From assembly GCF_900142985.1 (NCBI RefSeq), contig NZ_LT670849.1, positions 1,240,001 to 1,304,000 of the forward strand: 64,000 nucleotides of DNA, in the 5' to 3' direction. This document shows positions 24,851 through 35,083 of this stretch, one piece after another (within the stretch, counting starts at the first letter, position 1; every line of letters starts with the position of its first letter). Position numbers and translations under genes: made by a program. The notes beneath the pieces are model-generated. The model was not told the DNA's origin. It was given only the letters and a program-made list of their open reading frames with translations, and ran no database searches. Source of the DNA: Bradyrhizobium erythrophlei (lineage in GTDB: Bacteria > Pseudomonadota > Alphaproteobacteria > Rhizobiales > Xanthobacteraceae).

Positions 24851-25987
24851 ATGAAACACATTACCTGCATCGAGGATCTGCGGCAGCGCCATATGCGGAA
24901 GGTGCCGAAGGCATTTTTCGACTATTGCGACCGCGGCTCCTATGCCGAGGAAACGCTGCGCGCCAACCGTGAAGACTTGCAGGCCATCAAGCTGCGCCAG
25001 CGCATCCTGGTCGACGTTTCAAAACGCGATACCGCGACGACCATTCTCGGCGAACCGGCGGCGCTGCCGCTGATTCTGGCGCCGGTCGGCCTGACCGGCA
25101 TGCAGCACAGCGACGGCGAAATTCACGCCTGTCGCGCGGCGCATGCAGCCGGTATTCCCTACACGCTGAGCACGATGTCGATCTGCTCGATCGAGGACGT
25201 CGCCGCCAATGTCGACAAGCCGTTCTGGTTTCAGCTCTACGTCATGAAGGACCGCGGCTTCATCAAGGCGTTGATCGAACGCGCGATCGCCGCCAAATGC
25301 AGCGCGCTCGTGCTCACCGTCGATCTCCAGGTGATCGGGCAGCGCCACGCCGACATCAAGAACGGCATGACGGTGCCGCCGGAATGGTCGCTGTCGAAAC
25401 TGGTCGATTTTGCTACCAAGCCGGCCTGGGTTGCCGGCGTGCTGCGTGGCAAGCGCCGCACCTTCGGCAATCTCGCCGGTCATCTCAAGGGCGCCGATGA
25501 TGTCGTTGCCCTCGGCAACTGGATCTCGACGCAATTCGACACCACGCTGAACTGGAAGGATGTCGAATGGATCCGCAGCATCTGGCCGGGCAAGCTGGTG
25601 CTGAAGGGCATTCTCGACGTCGAGGATGCCAATGAGGCTGCCAAGACCGGCGCGCAGGCGCTCGTCGTGTCCAACCACGGCGGCCGCCAGCTCGACGGCG
25701 CGCCGTCATCGATCGCGGCACTGCCCGAAATCGTCGATGCGGTCGGCGACAAGATGGAAGTGATGTTCGACGGCGGCATCCGTTCGGGCCAGGACGTAGT
25801 GCGCGCCATCGCGCATGGCGCCAGGTCCTGCATGATCGGCCGCGCCTATATTCACGGCCTCGGTGCTTATGGCGGCCCCGGCGTCACCAAGGCGATCGAC
25901 ATCATCCGCGCCGAGCTGATGACCACCATGGGGCTGTGCGGCGTCAACACCATCGCCGAAATCGACGACCACGTGCTGGCGGTGTAG
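24851..25987 (+). CDS. lldD: L-lactate dehydrogenase (FMN-dependent alpha-hydroxy-acid oxidase)
   Basis: 378 residues of the FMN-dependent alpha-hydroxy-acid oxidase family. KAFFDYCDRGSYAEETLRAN is the N-terminal signature. The barrel shows ILAPVGLTGMQHSDGE, FQLYVMKDRGF and SNHGGRQLDGAPSS with catalytic His276. FDGGIRSGQDVVRA and GRAYIHGLGAYG bind FMN phosphate. It oxidises L-lactate to pyruvate, passing electrons to the respiratory chain. ATG 24851 fits the family start; the frame is open upstream but that part overlaps the divergent small gene. No lldP permease or lldR regulator is adjacent. Confidence 0.9.
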   Translation: MKHITCIEDLRQRHMRKVPKAFFDYCDRGSYAEETLRANREDLQAIKLRQRILVDVSKRDTATTILGEPAALPLILAPVGLTGMQHSDGEIHACRAAHAAGIPYTLSTMSICSIEDVAANVDKPFWFQLYVMKDRGFIKALIERAIAAKCSALVLTVDLQVIGQRHADIKNGMTVPPEWSLSKLVDFATKPAWVAGVLRGKRRTFGNLAGHLKGADDVVALGNWISTQFDTTLNWKDVEWIRSIWPGKLVLKGILDVEDANEAAKTGAQALVVSNHGGRQLDGAPSSIAALPEIVDAVGDKMEVMFDGGIRSGQDVVRAIAHGARSCMIGRAYIHGLGAYGGPGVTKAIDIIRAELMTTMGLCGVNTIAEIDDHVLAV

Positions 25988-25990
25988 GCC

Positions 25991-26103
25991 GTCATTCCGG
26001 GATGGTGCGAAGCGAACAAAATTGAAAGTCAATTTTGCGCTGAGCACCAGACCCGGAATCTCGAGATCCCGGATTCGTCGCTGTCGCGACGCTCCGGGAT
26101 GAC
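25991..26103. repeat. Palindromic intergenic repeat downstream of lldD
   Basis: The block opens GTCATTCCGGGATGGTGC and closes CTCCGGGATGAC, an imperfect outer inverted repeat. Inside are AAAATTGA / TCAATTTT (26018-26036, perfect 8 bp), GGTGC / GCACC and the self-palindrome ATCTCGAGAT (26058-26067). I recall this GTCATTCCGGGATG type as a frequent repeat between genes in Bradyrhizobium and Rhodopseudomonas. It starts 3 bp after the lldD stop and could act as its transcript end. Confidence 0.65.
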
Positions 26104-26124
26104 GTTTTCGCCTACGCGAAAACG

Positions 26125-26757
26125 TCACATCGGCGGCGCAATGCCGTCGCGGCCGACGCCGATGCGGTTGGTCTCGAGCGAGCCGTCATCCTTCTTCACC
26201 GCACCGAAGATGATGATCTTGGCGCCCGGCTTGATCTCGGATTTTTCGCCGGTGACGAAAGCGACGACCGCCGTGTCCGGCGTCACCATGACCTTCTTCT
26301 CGCCGTCCTTGTACTTGACATCGATGACCTGACCGTCGGTACCGGTCACCTGTTGCGCGACCGTCGCGTTGGTCATCGTCGAGTTCGGACGCAGATCCCA
26401 GGCGCGGAATCCTTCAGCGGCGCCACGCATCGCTTCCGGGAAGATGTGGATCGCGATCGCCTTCTGGCTGCCGTCGGGTTGCGGCATGCCGGAGACGCCG
26501 ATGTAACTGCCTTGCTTAATGTCCGACAGCGAGGTCTTGGCGATGCCGATGACCGTGATGTCGTCGGTGATGTTCACCTTCACATCGTTGCCCTCGCGGG
26601 TCTTGATGCCAAGCGTCTTGCCGTCGACGCTTTCGATGGTGCCGCGGATGCGGGTCGGTGTCGGCGGCTGTTGCGCCCAGGCGCTCGATGCCAGGACGGA
26701 GATGACGGCGAGCGACGCCAGAAGCGTGCTCGGCTGCCAGGAAGAAGCTTTCGGCAT
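26125..26757 (-). CDS. Secreted protein with beta-domain repeats, first of two tandem paralogues
   Basis: 210 residues. A signal peptide ends at SSAWAQQ. The mature part begins PTPTRIRGTIESVDGKTLGI, then TREGNDVKVNITDDITVIGI, a pattern of short strands resembling DUF5666-like domains. A second similar unit follows (VIDVKYKDGEKKVMVTPDT). The C-terminus is DGIAPPM. The gene at 26870-27508 encodes a protein of the same length and order of motifs. Neither has cysteines or catalytic motifs, and a binding or structural role in the periplasm is a guess. Confidence 0.72.
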   Translation of the reverse strand: MPKASSWQPSTLLASLAVISVLASSAWAQQPPTPTRIRGTIESVDGKTLGIKTREGNDVKVNITDDITVIGIAKTSLSDIKQGSYIGVSGMPQPDGSQKAIAIHIFPEAMRGAAEGFRAWDLRPNSTMTNATVAQQVTGTDGQVIDVKYKDGEKKVMVTPDTAVVAFVTGEKSEIKPGAKIIIFGAVKKDDGSLETNRIGVGRDGIAPPM

Positions 26758-26794
26758 GATCTTTACCTCAACGGTTTGGGGCGAACGACAAAGG

Positions 26795-26863
26795 GGAATA
26801 CCCCGCGACTGCGGGGTTATTCCGGGCGGCTGGTGTCCCCGCCCATTTACGCTGGATGGGCGG
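26795..26863. repeat. Two hairpins between the tandem paralogues
   Basis: GGAATA-CCCCGC (26795-26806) pairs with GCGGGGTTATTCC (26811-26823) with one bulged base, and CCGCCCAT (26839-26846) pairs with ATGGGCGG (26856-26863). Both lie in the 112-bp gap between the two co-oriented genes. No clear T-tract follows on the minus strand, so partial termination or mRNA protection is possible. Confidence 0.45.
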
Positions 26864-26869
26864 AAATCG

Positions 26870-27508
26870 TTACATCGGCGGCGTCAGCCCGTCGCGGCCG
26901 ACGCTGATGCGGTTGGTCTCGAACGATCCGTCCGGCAACGGCTTGACGAACGCGATGATCCTGGCGCCGGCCTTGAGGTCGGCTTTTTCGCCGGGAACGT
27001 AAGTCACGACCGGCGTATCGGGACCGACGGTGACTTTTTTCTCGCCGTCCTTGTACTTGATCATCAAGGTCTGGCCGTCAGTGCCAGCCACCTGCTGCGC
27101 GACCGTCGCATTGGTCATGGTCGAGTTCGGCCGCAGATCGTAAGGCCGCGACCCCTCGCCGGTGCCGCGCATGTCTTCCGGGAAGACGTGCACCTCGACG
27201 GCATTCTGCTGGCCATCCGGGCCCGGCACCGTGGTGGTGCCGATGAACGAGCCGAGCTTGATATCGGCGAGCGCAATCTTGACGATTCCGACAACCTTCA
27301 TGTCGGCGCTCATGTGCAGCTTGACATCCTCGCCGCTGCGCGACTTGACCATGATCAGATCGCCATCGACGCCTTCGATGGTGCCGCGCACCCGTGTCGG
27401 CGTCGGCGGCTGTTGCGCGATCGCGCCAAGAACGGAGGCAGCCACCATCGCGGCGGCAATCAGCGGACGGGCAAGCGTCGAACGGGACTTCAAACGGTAC
27501 TTGGGCAT
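26870..27508 (-). CDS. Secreted protein with beta-domain repeats, second of two tandem paralogues
   Basis: 212 residues, closely parallel to the gene at 26125-26757: the same start MPK, a signal peptide, QQPPTPTRVRGTIEGVDG, then RSGEDVKLHMSADMKVVGI, the segment DLRPNSTMTNATVAQQV (shared by both), YKDGEKKVTVGPDTPVV and the end GRDGLTPPM. This one is upstream in the transcript. The shared segments show a recent or well-conserved duplication. The function is unknown; the domain pattern recalls DUF5666. Confidence 0.72.
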   Translation of the reverse strand: MPKYRLKSRSTLARPLIAAAMVAASVLGAIAQQPPTPTRVRGTIEGVDGDLIMVKSRSGEDVKLHMSADMKVVGIVKIALADIKLGSFIGTTTVPGPDGQQNAVEVHVFPEDMRGTGEGSRPYDLRPNSTMTNATVAQQVAGTDGQTLMIKYKDGEKKVTVGPDTPVVTYVPGEKADLKAGARIIAFVKPLPDGSFETNRISVGRDGLTPPM

Positions 27509-27596
27509 ATCGGGTCCTCCTCTTTACCCGACACCATAGCGATGGGTGCGGACGGTTCCATGATGGGCCCGCTCACAAGCTCGCGATCATTGACGG

Positions 27597-28445
27597 TTAA
27601 GCACCCCGCAAATCAGCCTCGACCAAGGCGCGCAGTTCGGCCGTCACCTCGGGCCGTTGACCGAACCAGAGTTCGAAACCGCGTACCGCCTGATGCAACA
27701 GCATGCCAAGTCCATCGGCCGTCTTCAGGCCCCGCGCCCGCGCGGCTTTCAAAAGCGCGGTCTCCAACGGCACATAGACGAGATCGGCCACGATCGCTTG
27801 CGGCGACAGCAGGCCCACATCGACATCGAGCGTCGGCTGGCCGTGCATGCCGAGCGAGGTCGTGTTAACCAGAAGGCCGGCGTGTGGCAGCACGTTGTTG
27901 ACTTCATCCCACGAAATCGGCCGCACCGCCGCGCCGAACTGATCCGCGAGCGCCTGTGCACGCTCGTTGGTGCGGTTTGCCAGATGCACGCGCTTGATGC
28001 CGCGTTCGATCAGACCGAACACGACTGCGCGCGACGAGCCGCCGGCCCCTAACACCAGAGCCTGCTCGACTTTATCCCATCCGTTCGCGGACGCATCGAG
28101 ATTGCCGACAAAACCTTCGATGTCGGTGTTGGTCGAACGCAGTTCATTGCCGTCGTACCACAGCGTGTTGGCGGCGCCGACGGCGCGCGCCCGCTCATCC
28201 GGCGTCGTCAGCGCCAGCGCGCGCTCCTTGTGCGGAATCGTGACGTTGGCGCCGACAAAGCCGTGCGCCGCGAGGCGCTGGACGAATTCCGCAAAGCCTT
28301 CCGGCGGGATCGCCTCGATGGTGTAGCCGCCCTCGATGCCGAGCTTGCGCAGCCAGTAATGATGGATCAGCGGCGAGCGCGAATGCGCCGCCGGCCATCC
28401 GAGCAGGCATGCCACGCGAGGTTTGTTGTTCGATGCCGTCATCAC
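27597..28445 (-). CDS. aroE: Shikimate dehydrogenase
   Basis: 282 residues. It reduces 3-dehydroshikimate to shikimate with NADPH in aromatic amino-acid synthesis. HSRSPLIHHYWL binds shikimate, ANVTIPHKERAL carries the catalytic Lys, NTDIEGF the Asp, and VLGAGGSSRAV is the glycine-rich NADP loop followed by ANRTNERA. NTTSLGMHG and LGMLLHQAVRGFELW are C-terminal signatures. The start may be ATG 28445 or the next codon. In many alphaproteobacterial genomes aroE lies near coaE and dnaQ, which are not next to it here. Confidence 0.95.
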   Translation of the reverse strand: MMTASNNKPRVACLLGWPAAHSRSPLIHHYWLRKLGIEGGYTIEAIPPEGFAEFVQRLAAHGFVGANVTIPHKERALALTTPDERARAVGAANTLWYDGNELRSTNTDIEGFVGNLDASANGWDKVEQALVLGAGGSSRAVVFGLIERGIKRVHLANRTNERAQALADQFGAAVRPISWDEVNNVLPHAGLLVNTTSLGMHGQPTLDVDVGLLSPQAIVADLVYVPLETALLKAARARGLKTADGLGMLLHQAVRGFELWFGQRPEVTAELRALVEADLRGA

Positions 28446-28536
28446 TCACTTCACATCGGGCAAGGCGGAGCTTGAGTCAATGCCGACGCTCAAACGCTGG
28501 CCGCAGCGGCAACCAGCGCCGACCCGGCGGCGAACG

Positions 28537-30282
28537 TCAGCTCGTCGCAAGAACGGTGGCCACTGACGCTTCACGCCCGCCTTTGATGTCGACAACAGCC
28601 CGCGCGATGGTCTCGCGGTAGGTGGCGCGCGAACGGGTAACGCCGTGGGTGAGGAGCGCACGCCGCACTGCCGGCGATGCGCCCGTGATGTAGAGCCGAA
28701 TGCCCTGACGCGCAGCCTTGTTTGCCACCCTGCTCATCGCATTGGCCGCAGTGGAATCCAGAAACGGCACGTCCGCAAAATCGACGACAAACGCCTTGCT
28801 TGTGTCGGCGATCCCATCGAGCACCGCACCCACCGAGGAAGCGGCACCGAAGAAGAAGGCCCCGCTGATCCGGTACACCAGGATGTCGGGGTCGGCGGCG
28901 AGACGGGAATCATAGGGAACGCGATCGCCACCGGCGAAGTCGGCTCGATCGGCGGGCACCAGCGATGTATCGGCTTGTACCTCGGTCATCTCAGCCATGC
29001 GGTTAATGAACAGCGCCGCGCCAAGCGCAAATCCGACCAGAATGCCTTCGGTCAGATCGCGAAACACCGTGAGCAGGAAGGTCGCGAGAAGCACGATGGC
29101 ATCACCGCGCGAGGAGCGGATCAGAAGCGCGAATTCGTGCTTCTCGGCCATGTTCCAGGCGACCACCGCGAGCACGGCCGCGAGCGCTGCCAGCGGAATG
29201 AAGCTCGCAAGCGGCGCAGCGACGAGCATAAACAGCAGCAGAAACATCGCGTGCAACATCCCGGAGAGCGGACCGCGCGCACCGGCGCGGACGTTGGTCG
29301 CGGTCCGCGCGATCGTGCCGGTGACGCAAATGCCGCCGAACAATGCCGAGCCGATATTGGCAAAGCCCTGCGCCACCAGTTCGCAATTGGATCGATGCCT
29401 GCGCCCGGTCATGCCGTCGGCCACGACAGCCGACAGCAGCGATTCGATGGCGCCGAGCAACGCAAAGGCGATTGCATCGGGCAGAACGGCCTGCGCCTTT
29501 GCAAGCGAGAACGCAGGCCACGAGGGAAGCGGCAATTGCCGGGGAATTCCGCCGAAGCGGGTGCCGATCGTCTCCACGGGAAGCGCCAATGCCCAGGTCG
29601 CCAGCGCCGCCGCGGCCACCGCGATCAAGATCCCCGGCCAGTTCGGCCGCAACCGGCGCAGGACGACGATGATGGCGATGCTGGCGGCAGCGACCGCGAT
29701 TGCCGGAAAGCTGGCGGTAGGCAGCGCATGCGCCAGCGCCTCGAGTTTCGGGACGAATTCGCCCGGCTCTTTTCCTGCAAGCGTGATGCCGAGCAGGTCC
29801 TTGAGCTGGCTTGCCATGATGATGATGGCGATGCCGGAGGTGAATCCCACCGTGACCGGATAGGGAATGAACTTGATATAGGTGCCGAGCCGCAACAAGC
29901 CGGCCGCGATCAGGAACACCCCGGCCATGGCGGTCGCAAGCATCATGCCCTCGACACCGTGTCGCTCGACGGTCAGCGCTACCAGCACGATGAATGCGCC
30001 TGCGGGCCCGCCGATCTGAAACCGGCTGCCGCCGAGCAGCGACACGATGAAGCCACCTATGACGGCGGTGTACAGACCGCGGTCGGGCGTCACGCCGGAG
30101 GCAATGGCGATCGCCATCGACAGGGGAAGCGCGACGATCGCAACCGTCAGACCGGACATCACGTCGGCGCGAAAATCCGCGACGCCGTAGCCTTCACGCA
30201 GGACCGTGACCAGCTTCGGCACATAGAGTTCGGCGAAGGTCGGCTGACGCATTTGACCCGTTCGCCTGGCGACGATGCTCAT
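28537..30282 (-). CDS. SulP-family anion transporter with STAS domain
   Basis: 581 residues. About residues 1-430 are the membrane domain with ten or more hydrophobic segments: VPKLVTVLREGYG, DVMSGLTVAIVALPLSMAIAIASGV and GLYTAVIGGFIVSLLGGSRFQIGGPAGAF are the SulP signature. A cytoplasmic STAS domain of about 100 residues follows, with FVVDFADVPFLDSTAANAM, where the Asp-Ser turn is the usual regulatory site. Family members import sulfate, bicarbonate or dicarboxylates. ATG 30282 is favoured by GAGTGG just upstream, though ATG 30297 is possible. An XRE regulator gene lies directly upstream on the same strand. Confidence 0.9.
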   Translation of the reverse strand: MSIVARRTGQMRQPTFAELYVPKLVTVLREGYGVADFRADVMSGLTVAIVALPLSMAIAIASGVTPDRGLYTAVIGGFIVSLLGGSRFQIGGPAGAFIVLVALTVERHGVEGMMLATAMAGVFLIAAGLLRLGTYIKFIPYPVTVGFTSGIAIIIMASQLKDLLGITLAGKEPGEFVPKLEALAHALPTASFPAIAVAAASIAIIVVLRRLRPNWPGILIAVAAAALATWALALPVETIGTRFGGIPRQLPLPSWPAFSLAKAQAVLPDAIAFALLGAIESLLSAVVADGMTGRRHRSNCELVAQGFANIGSALFGGICVTGTIARTATNVRAGARGPLSGMLHAMFLLLFMLVAAPLASFIPLAALAAVLAVVAWNMAEKHEFALLIRSSRGDAIVLLATFLLTVFRDLTEGILVGFALGAALFINRMAEMTEVQADTSLVPADRADFAGGDRVPYDSRLAADPDILVYRISGAFFFGAASSVGAVLDGIADTSKAFVVDFADVPFLDSTAANAMSRVANKAARQGIRLYITGASPAVRRALLTHGVTRSRATYRETIARAVVDIKGGREASVATVLATS

Positions 30283-30356
30283 ATCCACTCGTTCCATTCC
30301 GATCGCACGATCGTTCGTGCGACGATGGCCAAGCAGGTCCTCGCCCGAACCTCGTG

Positions 30357-30623
30357 TCAGTTTCGGCGTGGCGGCCGCGGTTCCTTCAACCGCACGCCGC
30401 GTCCGCCGTCTTCGCTGCGCGCATGGTCTCCGATCAGTTCCACCCCGGCCTGGCTCAACGCGTCGACGACCTTGGTGAGGGATTCGACGACGCCGCGGAC
30501 CGTGCCGACGCTCGCTTCCATCCGCTGGATGGTTGGCAGCGAAAGCCCGGCCAGGTCGGCAAGGGTTCGCTGGTCAATTCCCAAGAGCGCCCGAGCGGCC
30601 TTCATCTGGAACGACGTAATCAT
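30357..30623 (-). CDS. XRE-family helix-turn-helix regulator
   Basis: 88 residues. A single HTH_3-type domain fills residues 1-65: FQMKAARALLGIDQRTLADLAGLSLPTIQRME is the typical helix pattern, and a third part LTKVVDALSQAGVELIG resembles the end of the MqsA/Xre group. The tail is basic. It probably represses its own transcript and the SulP gene 60-75 bp downstream on the same strand. Inverted repeats at 30631-30662 and 30669-30687, just upstream of its start, are candidate operators. Confidence 0.82.
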   Translation of the reverse strand: MITSFQMKAARALLGIDQRTLADLAGLSLPTIQRMEASVGTVRGVVESLTKVVDALSQAGVELIGDHARSEDGGRGVRLKEPRPPRRN

Positions 30624-30630
30624 ACGACCA

Positions 30631-30687
30631 TATCTCAACAATTATAAATGATGTCTGAGATAATGAAAATGATGTAAAAAACATCAT
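30631..30687. promoter_or_regulatory. Two inverted repeats upstream of the XRE-SulP pair, candidate operators
   Basis: TATCTCA (30631-30637) is inverted as TGAGATA (30656-30662) across 18 bp. ATGATGT (30669-30675) is inverted as ACATCAT (30681-30687) across 5 bp. The stretch is unusually AT-rich for this chromosome, and starts 8 bp before the XRE start codon. The first pair flanks a sequence that could hold a promoter -10 region (TTATAAAT on one strand). The second may alternatively be the weak terminator of the EF-G-like gene. Confidence 0.5.
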
Positions 30688-30772
30688 CTGGCAAGCAAAA
30701 AACTGACGCCAAAACAAATCCGCCGCCCCAGGGGAGCGGCGGATCGAAGTGGATAGATGCGGAAGGGCTTGG

Positions 30773-32821
30773 TCAGGCCGCGACGCGATGGGCGGCGATG
30801 ATCTGGTCGGCCGCCTTGCCCGTTACCTCCGCCATGCGGTCGAACTGCCGGGTGAAACTGCCGGCACCGGCGGTCGCCGATCGCAGTTCCACGATCAGCT
30901 CGCCGATCTCGGCCTCCGGCATCGTGGCCCGGACACGGTCCCATCCCGCCCAGCCTTCGCGGGTGTCGAAGCCGAGAATTTGTCCGCGCCGTCCCGACAG
31001 GATGGCGTTGATCTTCGCCGTCGCATCGGTCGGACAAACAATTTCCACGACGTGGATCGGCTCCAGCAGCACCGGCTGGCATTGCGGCAACGCCTCGCTG
31101 ACACCGATCCGCGCCGCGGTGCGGAACGCAAGGTCCGATGAATCCACGCTGTGGTAGGAGCCATCGGTCAACGTCACCGCAACGTCGATGACGGGAAAAC
31201 CGAGCGGGCCACGCAGCAGGCCGTCGACGACGCCCTCCTCGACTGCCCCGATGTAGTTGCGCGGCACCGCGCCGCCGACAACCTTTTCGTGGAATTCGAA
31301 ACCGCTGCCACGCGGCATCGGCTTGATATCGAGCACCACGTCGCCGAACTGGCCGTGGCCGCCGGACTGCTTCTTGTGCCGGCCGCGCTGCGTGATCGGC
31401 TTGCGGATGGTTTCCTGATAACCGATCGCAGGCGCGTGCGACTTGATGTTGACGCCAAAGCGGTCGCGCAGACGTTCGAGCGCGACGCGCAGATGCATCT
31501 CGCCCTGCCCCCACAATACGGTGTCGTGGGTGCGCGGGTTCTGCACCATGGTGAGCGACGGGTCCTCCTCGTTCAGGCGCAGCAAGGCCTGTCCGAGCTT
31601 GACGTCGTCCTTGCGGTCGGCAGCCGCCAGCGCGAGCGCCAGCACCGGCGACCACGGTTCGATATGGACCAACGCCTGTGGCGCGGTCTTGCCGCCCGCG
31701 AGCGTGTCGCCGGTCTTGACCGTGTCGAGCTTGCCGAGTGCCACCGTCTCGCCGGCTTCCGCAGATGCGCGCTTGTTTTCCTGACCGACATAAAGCGCCG
31801 AGACGCCCGACACCCGGCCGCTTTCGCCGGACGAAGCGTGAATGGTGGCGCCGTCGTCGAGACGTCCGGCGAGAATGCGCGCGAACGACAGCTTGCCGCC
31901 ATGTTGAAGATGCACCGTCTTGAACACGTAAGCGAGCGCGTCTTTCGACGCCGTCGCGCCGAGCCGCTTCGAGGTCTCCGCGACGCCTGGCGCCTCATGC
32001 CGCAGCGCCTTCATCAGGCGCAGCACGCCGTTCTCGCGCGCGGCCGAACCGAGCAGCACCGGACAGATCTGGCCCTCGCGCAGTTCGCGGGCGAGATCGT
32101 CGAACACGGCATCGCGCGGCGGCGTGATGTCCTCGAGCAGTTGCTCCATCAGCGCATCGTCGTGATCGGCAAGCTTCTCCAGCATCGAGAAGCGCGCCTC
32201 CTTCTCGCGATCGAGGTTGCCGCCTTCCAGCGCCACGACTTCCGACGCCTTGTGCTCGCGATAGACGAAGGCGCGCTCCAGCGCCAGGTCGACAAAACCC
32301 TCGATCAAATCGCCGTTCCAGATCGGGATCTGGCGCAGCACCAGCGGGATTCGCGATGCCGGCTGCAAGGTCGAAAGTGTTTCGCGGATGCGCTTGTTGG
32401 CGCGATCGATCTTGTTGAGAAACAGAAAACGGGGAATGTTCAGCTCTTCGAACTCGCGCAGGATGATCTGAAGCTGCGGCAGTTTTTTCTCGTCGGCCTC
32501 GCAGACCACGACGGCGGCGTCGACCGCAGGGAGCACCGAACGCATGTCGTGGACGAATTCAACCGAACCCGGACAATCGATAAACGTGTAGCTGTCGCCC
32601 ATGAAGCTGGTGGTGACCGCTGTCAGCGCGACACTCATCTTGTGGCGGCGGGCTTCTGCGCTTGAATCGCCGACGGACGTACCGCCGTCGACGCTGCCGG
32701 CACGCGTGGTTGCACCCGTGCGCGCCAATATCGCTTCTAAAAGTGTGGTTTTACCGCTTTGGAAAGGGCCCACCAGCGCGATGCACCGTGGACCTCGGGG
32801 ACTTCTGACGTCTTGTCCCAT
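30773..32821 (-). CDS. Elongation factor G-like GTPase
   Basis: 682 residues with EF-G domain order: GTPase, OB-like domain 2, domains III, IV and V (the last including AAGSFTRQFDRMAEV). The P-loop is GPFQSGKTT, G3 is DCPGSVEF instead of the usual DTPGHVDF, G4 is NKID. Domain IV has RKPITQRGRHKKQSGGHGQFG. The changed G3, which lacks the catalytic His, suggests weak or altered GTP hydrolysis. This type is a second, non-essential EF-G-like protein found in Alphaproteobacteria beside the true FusA; its role is not established. GGAGG close to ATG 32821 supports the start. It stands alone. Confidence 0.88.
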   Translation of the reverse strand: MGQDVRSPRGPRCIALVGPFQSGKTTLLEAILARTGATTRAGSVDGGTSVGDSSAEARRHKMSVALTAVTTSFMGDSYTFIDCPGSVEFVHDMRSVLPAVDAAVVVCEADEKKLPQLQIILREFEELNIPRFLFLNKIDRANKRIRETLSTLQPASRIPLVLRQIPIWNGDLIEGFVDLALERAFVYREHKASEVVALEGGNLDREKEARFSMLEKLADHDDALMEQLLEDITPPRDAVFDDLARELREGQICPVLLGSAARENGVLRLMKALRHEAPGVAETSKRLGATASKDALAYVFKTVHLQHGGKLSFARILAGRLDDGATIHASSGESGRVSGVSALYVGQENKRASAEAGETVALGKLDTVKTGDTLAGGKTAPQALVHIEPWSPVLALALAAADRKDDVKLGQALLRLNEEDPSLTMVQNPRTHDTVLWGQGEMHLRVALERLRDRFGVNIKSHAPAIGYQETIRKPITQRGRHKKQSGGHGQFGDVVLDIKPMPRGSGFEFHEKVVGGAVPRNYIGAVEEGVVDGLLRGPLGFPVIDVAVTLTDGSYHSVDSSDLAFRTAARIGVSEALPQCQPVLLEPIHVVEIVCPTDATAKINAILSGRRGQILGFDTREGWAGWDRVRATMPEAEIGELIVELRSATAGAGSFTRQFDRMAEVTGKAADQIIAAHRVAA

Positions 32822-32995
32822 TGCCGCCTCCTTTGTGGAGCTCGGCCCGTGATTGGGTCGGCAACGGTGTATGCTCTTCCTCCGTCAGAGATTTGGCAAG
32901 GAAGAAAATCGCTGCGGTGCATCGACCGAAGAATCGTTCCGCCGCCCCACCAGTCAGACTGGTGGCGAGGCGGCGGCGCGACAAATTATCTCTAG

Positions 32996-33472
32996 TTAGC
33001 GTCCCGGACGCAGTTCCAGGCTTTCCAGTCCGGCGGCGACGCTCAACCCAACCTGGCCTTGCAAGCTGAGCGGCTGCAACGCGATCGAATTGTTGGAGCC
33101 ACCGACCAGAACGTTGCCGCCGGCACCGACGCCAATCGTGGCGCTGCCCTGCGCGCCGGCGTAGTTGCCGGAGATATCGCCCGGTCCGAGCTGCCGCGTC
33201 GGCGCGAACACGCCCCAGGCGAGCGCAGTCTCCGAGGTGATGCCGAGGTCGACGCCGACCTTGCGGATGGTCGCGACGTAACGGTCCTCCGGCACGCCGT
33301 CGATCCGCAGCACGCAGCCGAGATTGGTGACCGAGCCGACGATGAAGCCGATGCTGGCCCCGCCACGGCATTCGAGCACGCCGACCTGGACGCGCTCCTG
33401 GGCATTGGCGCCACCGAGCGACGCAGTCAGTGCGGCGGCGGCAACGCCGGCAAGGATGATGAGACGACGCAT
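32996..33472 (-). CDS. DUF992 secreted protein
   Basis: 158 residues. Signal peptide MRRLIILAGVAAAALTASLGGANAQ, then VQVGVLECRGGASIGFIVGSVTNLGCVLR with two cysteines that can form a disulfide, and a glycine-rich beta region (GNYAGAQGSATIGVGAGGNVLVGG). This matches the DUF992 family of alphaproteobacterial exported proteins of unknown function. ATG 33472 starts the signal peptide. It is a single gene with about 170-190 bp on each side. Confidence 0.88.
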   Translation of the reverse strand: MRRLIILAGVAAAALTASLGGANAQERVQVGVLECRGGASIGFIVGSVTNLGCVLRIDGVPEDRYVATIRKVGVDLGITSETALAWGVFAPTRQLGPGDISGNYAGAQGSATIGVGAGGNVLVGGSNNSIALQPLSLQGQVGLSVAAGLESLELRPGR

Positions 33473-33612
33473 GAGGGAAATCTCCGACTAAAAGTGTGAT
33501 GCGAGCCGAGAACGAACGCGCGCCTCGAGGGACAGGCCTAAAAGCCGAACGTCGGCTTTCTATGGCATATCTTCGGTAGCCGTTCCAGATTTTGCCGATT
33601 GGACAAGGTTAA

Positions 33613-33645
33613 TTCCGGCTCGCGCGAGCCCCGCGCGAACCGGAA
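33613..33645 (-). terminator. Hairpin downstream of the aspartate aminotransferase gene
   Basis: On the minus strand TTCCGGTTCGCGCG pairs with CGCGCGAGCCGGAA over 14 bp with one wobble, followed by TTAACCTTG. The stem lies 17 nt after the stop at 33662. The T-tract is poor, but stem strength and place fit a transcript end. Confidence 0.6.
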
Positions 33646-33661
33646 ATCCCTTGAGCGTTAA

Positions 33662-34966
<1,305 letters not shown>

Positions 34967-35083
34967 CTAAGACCAGGCCCGGATCATCGCAAGAAGCTTC
35001 GGCAAAGACTTGCAAACTTTAGAGATCGTTAAAGCGCAACCGCTAGCCTGCCATGCGCAACATTCATAAAATTCCGCGGCAAA

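Noticed and set aside
28645..30651. 668-codon + strand frame antisense to the SulP and XRE genes
   Set aside because: Compositionally a shadow of the membrane protein (charged, low-complexity), no ribosome site, no recognisable fold.
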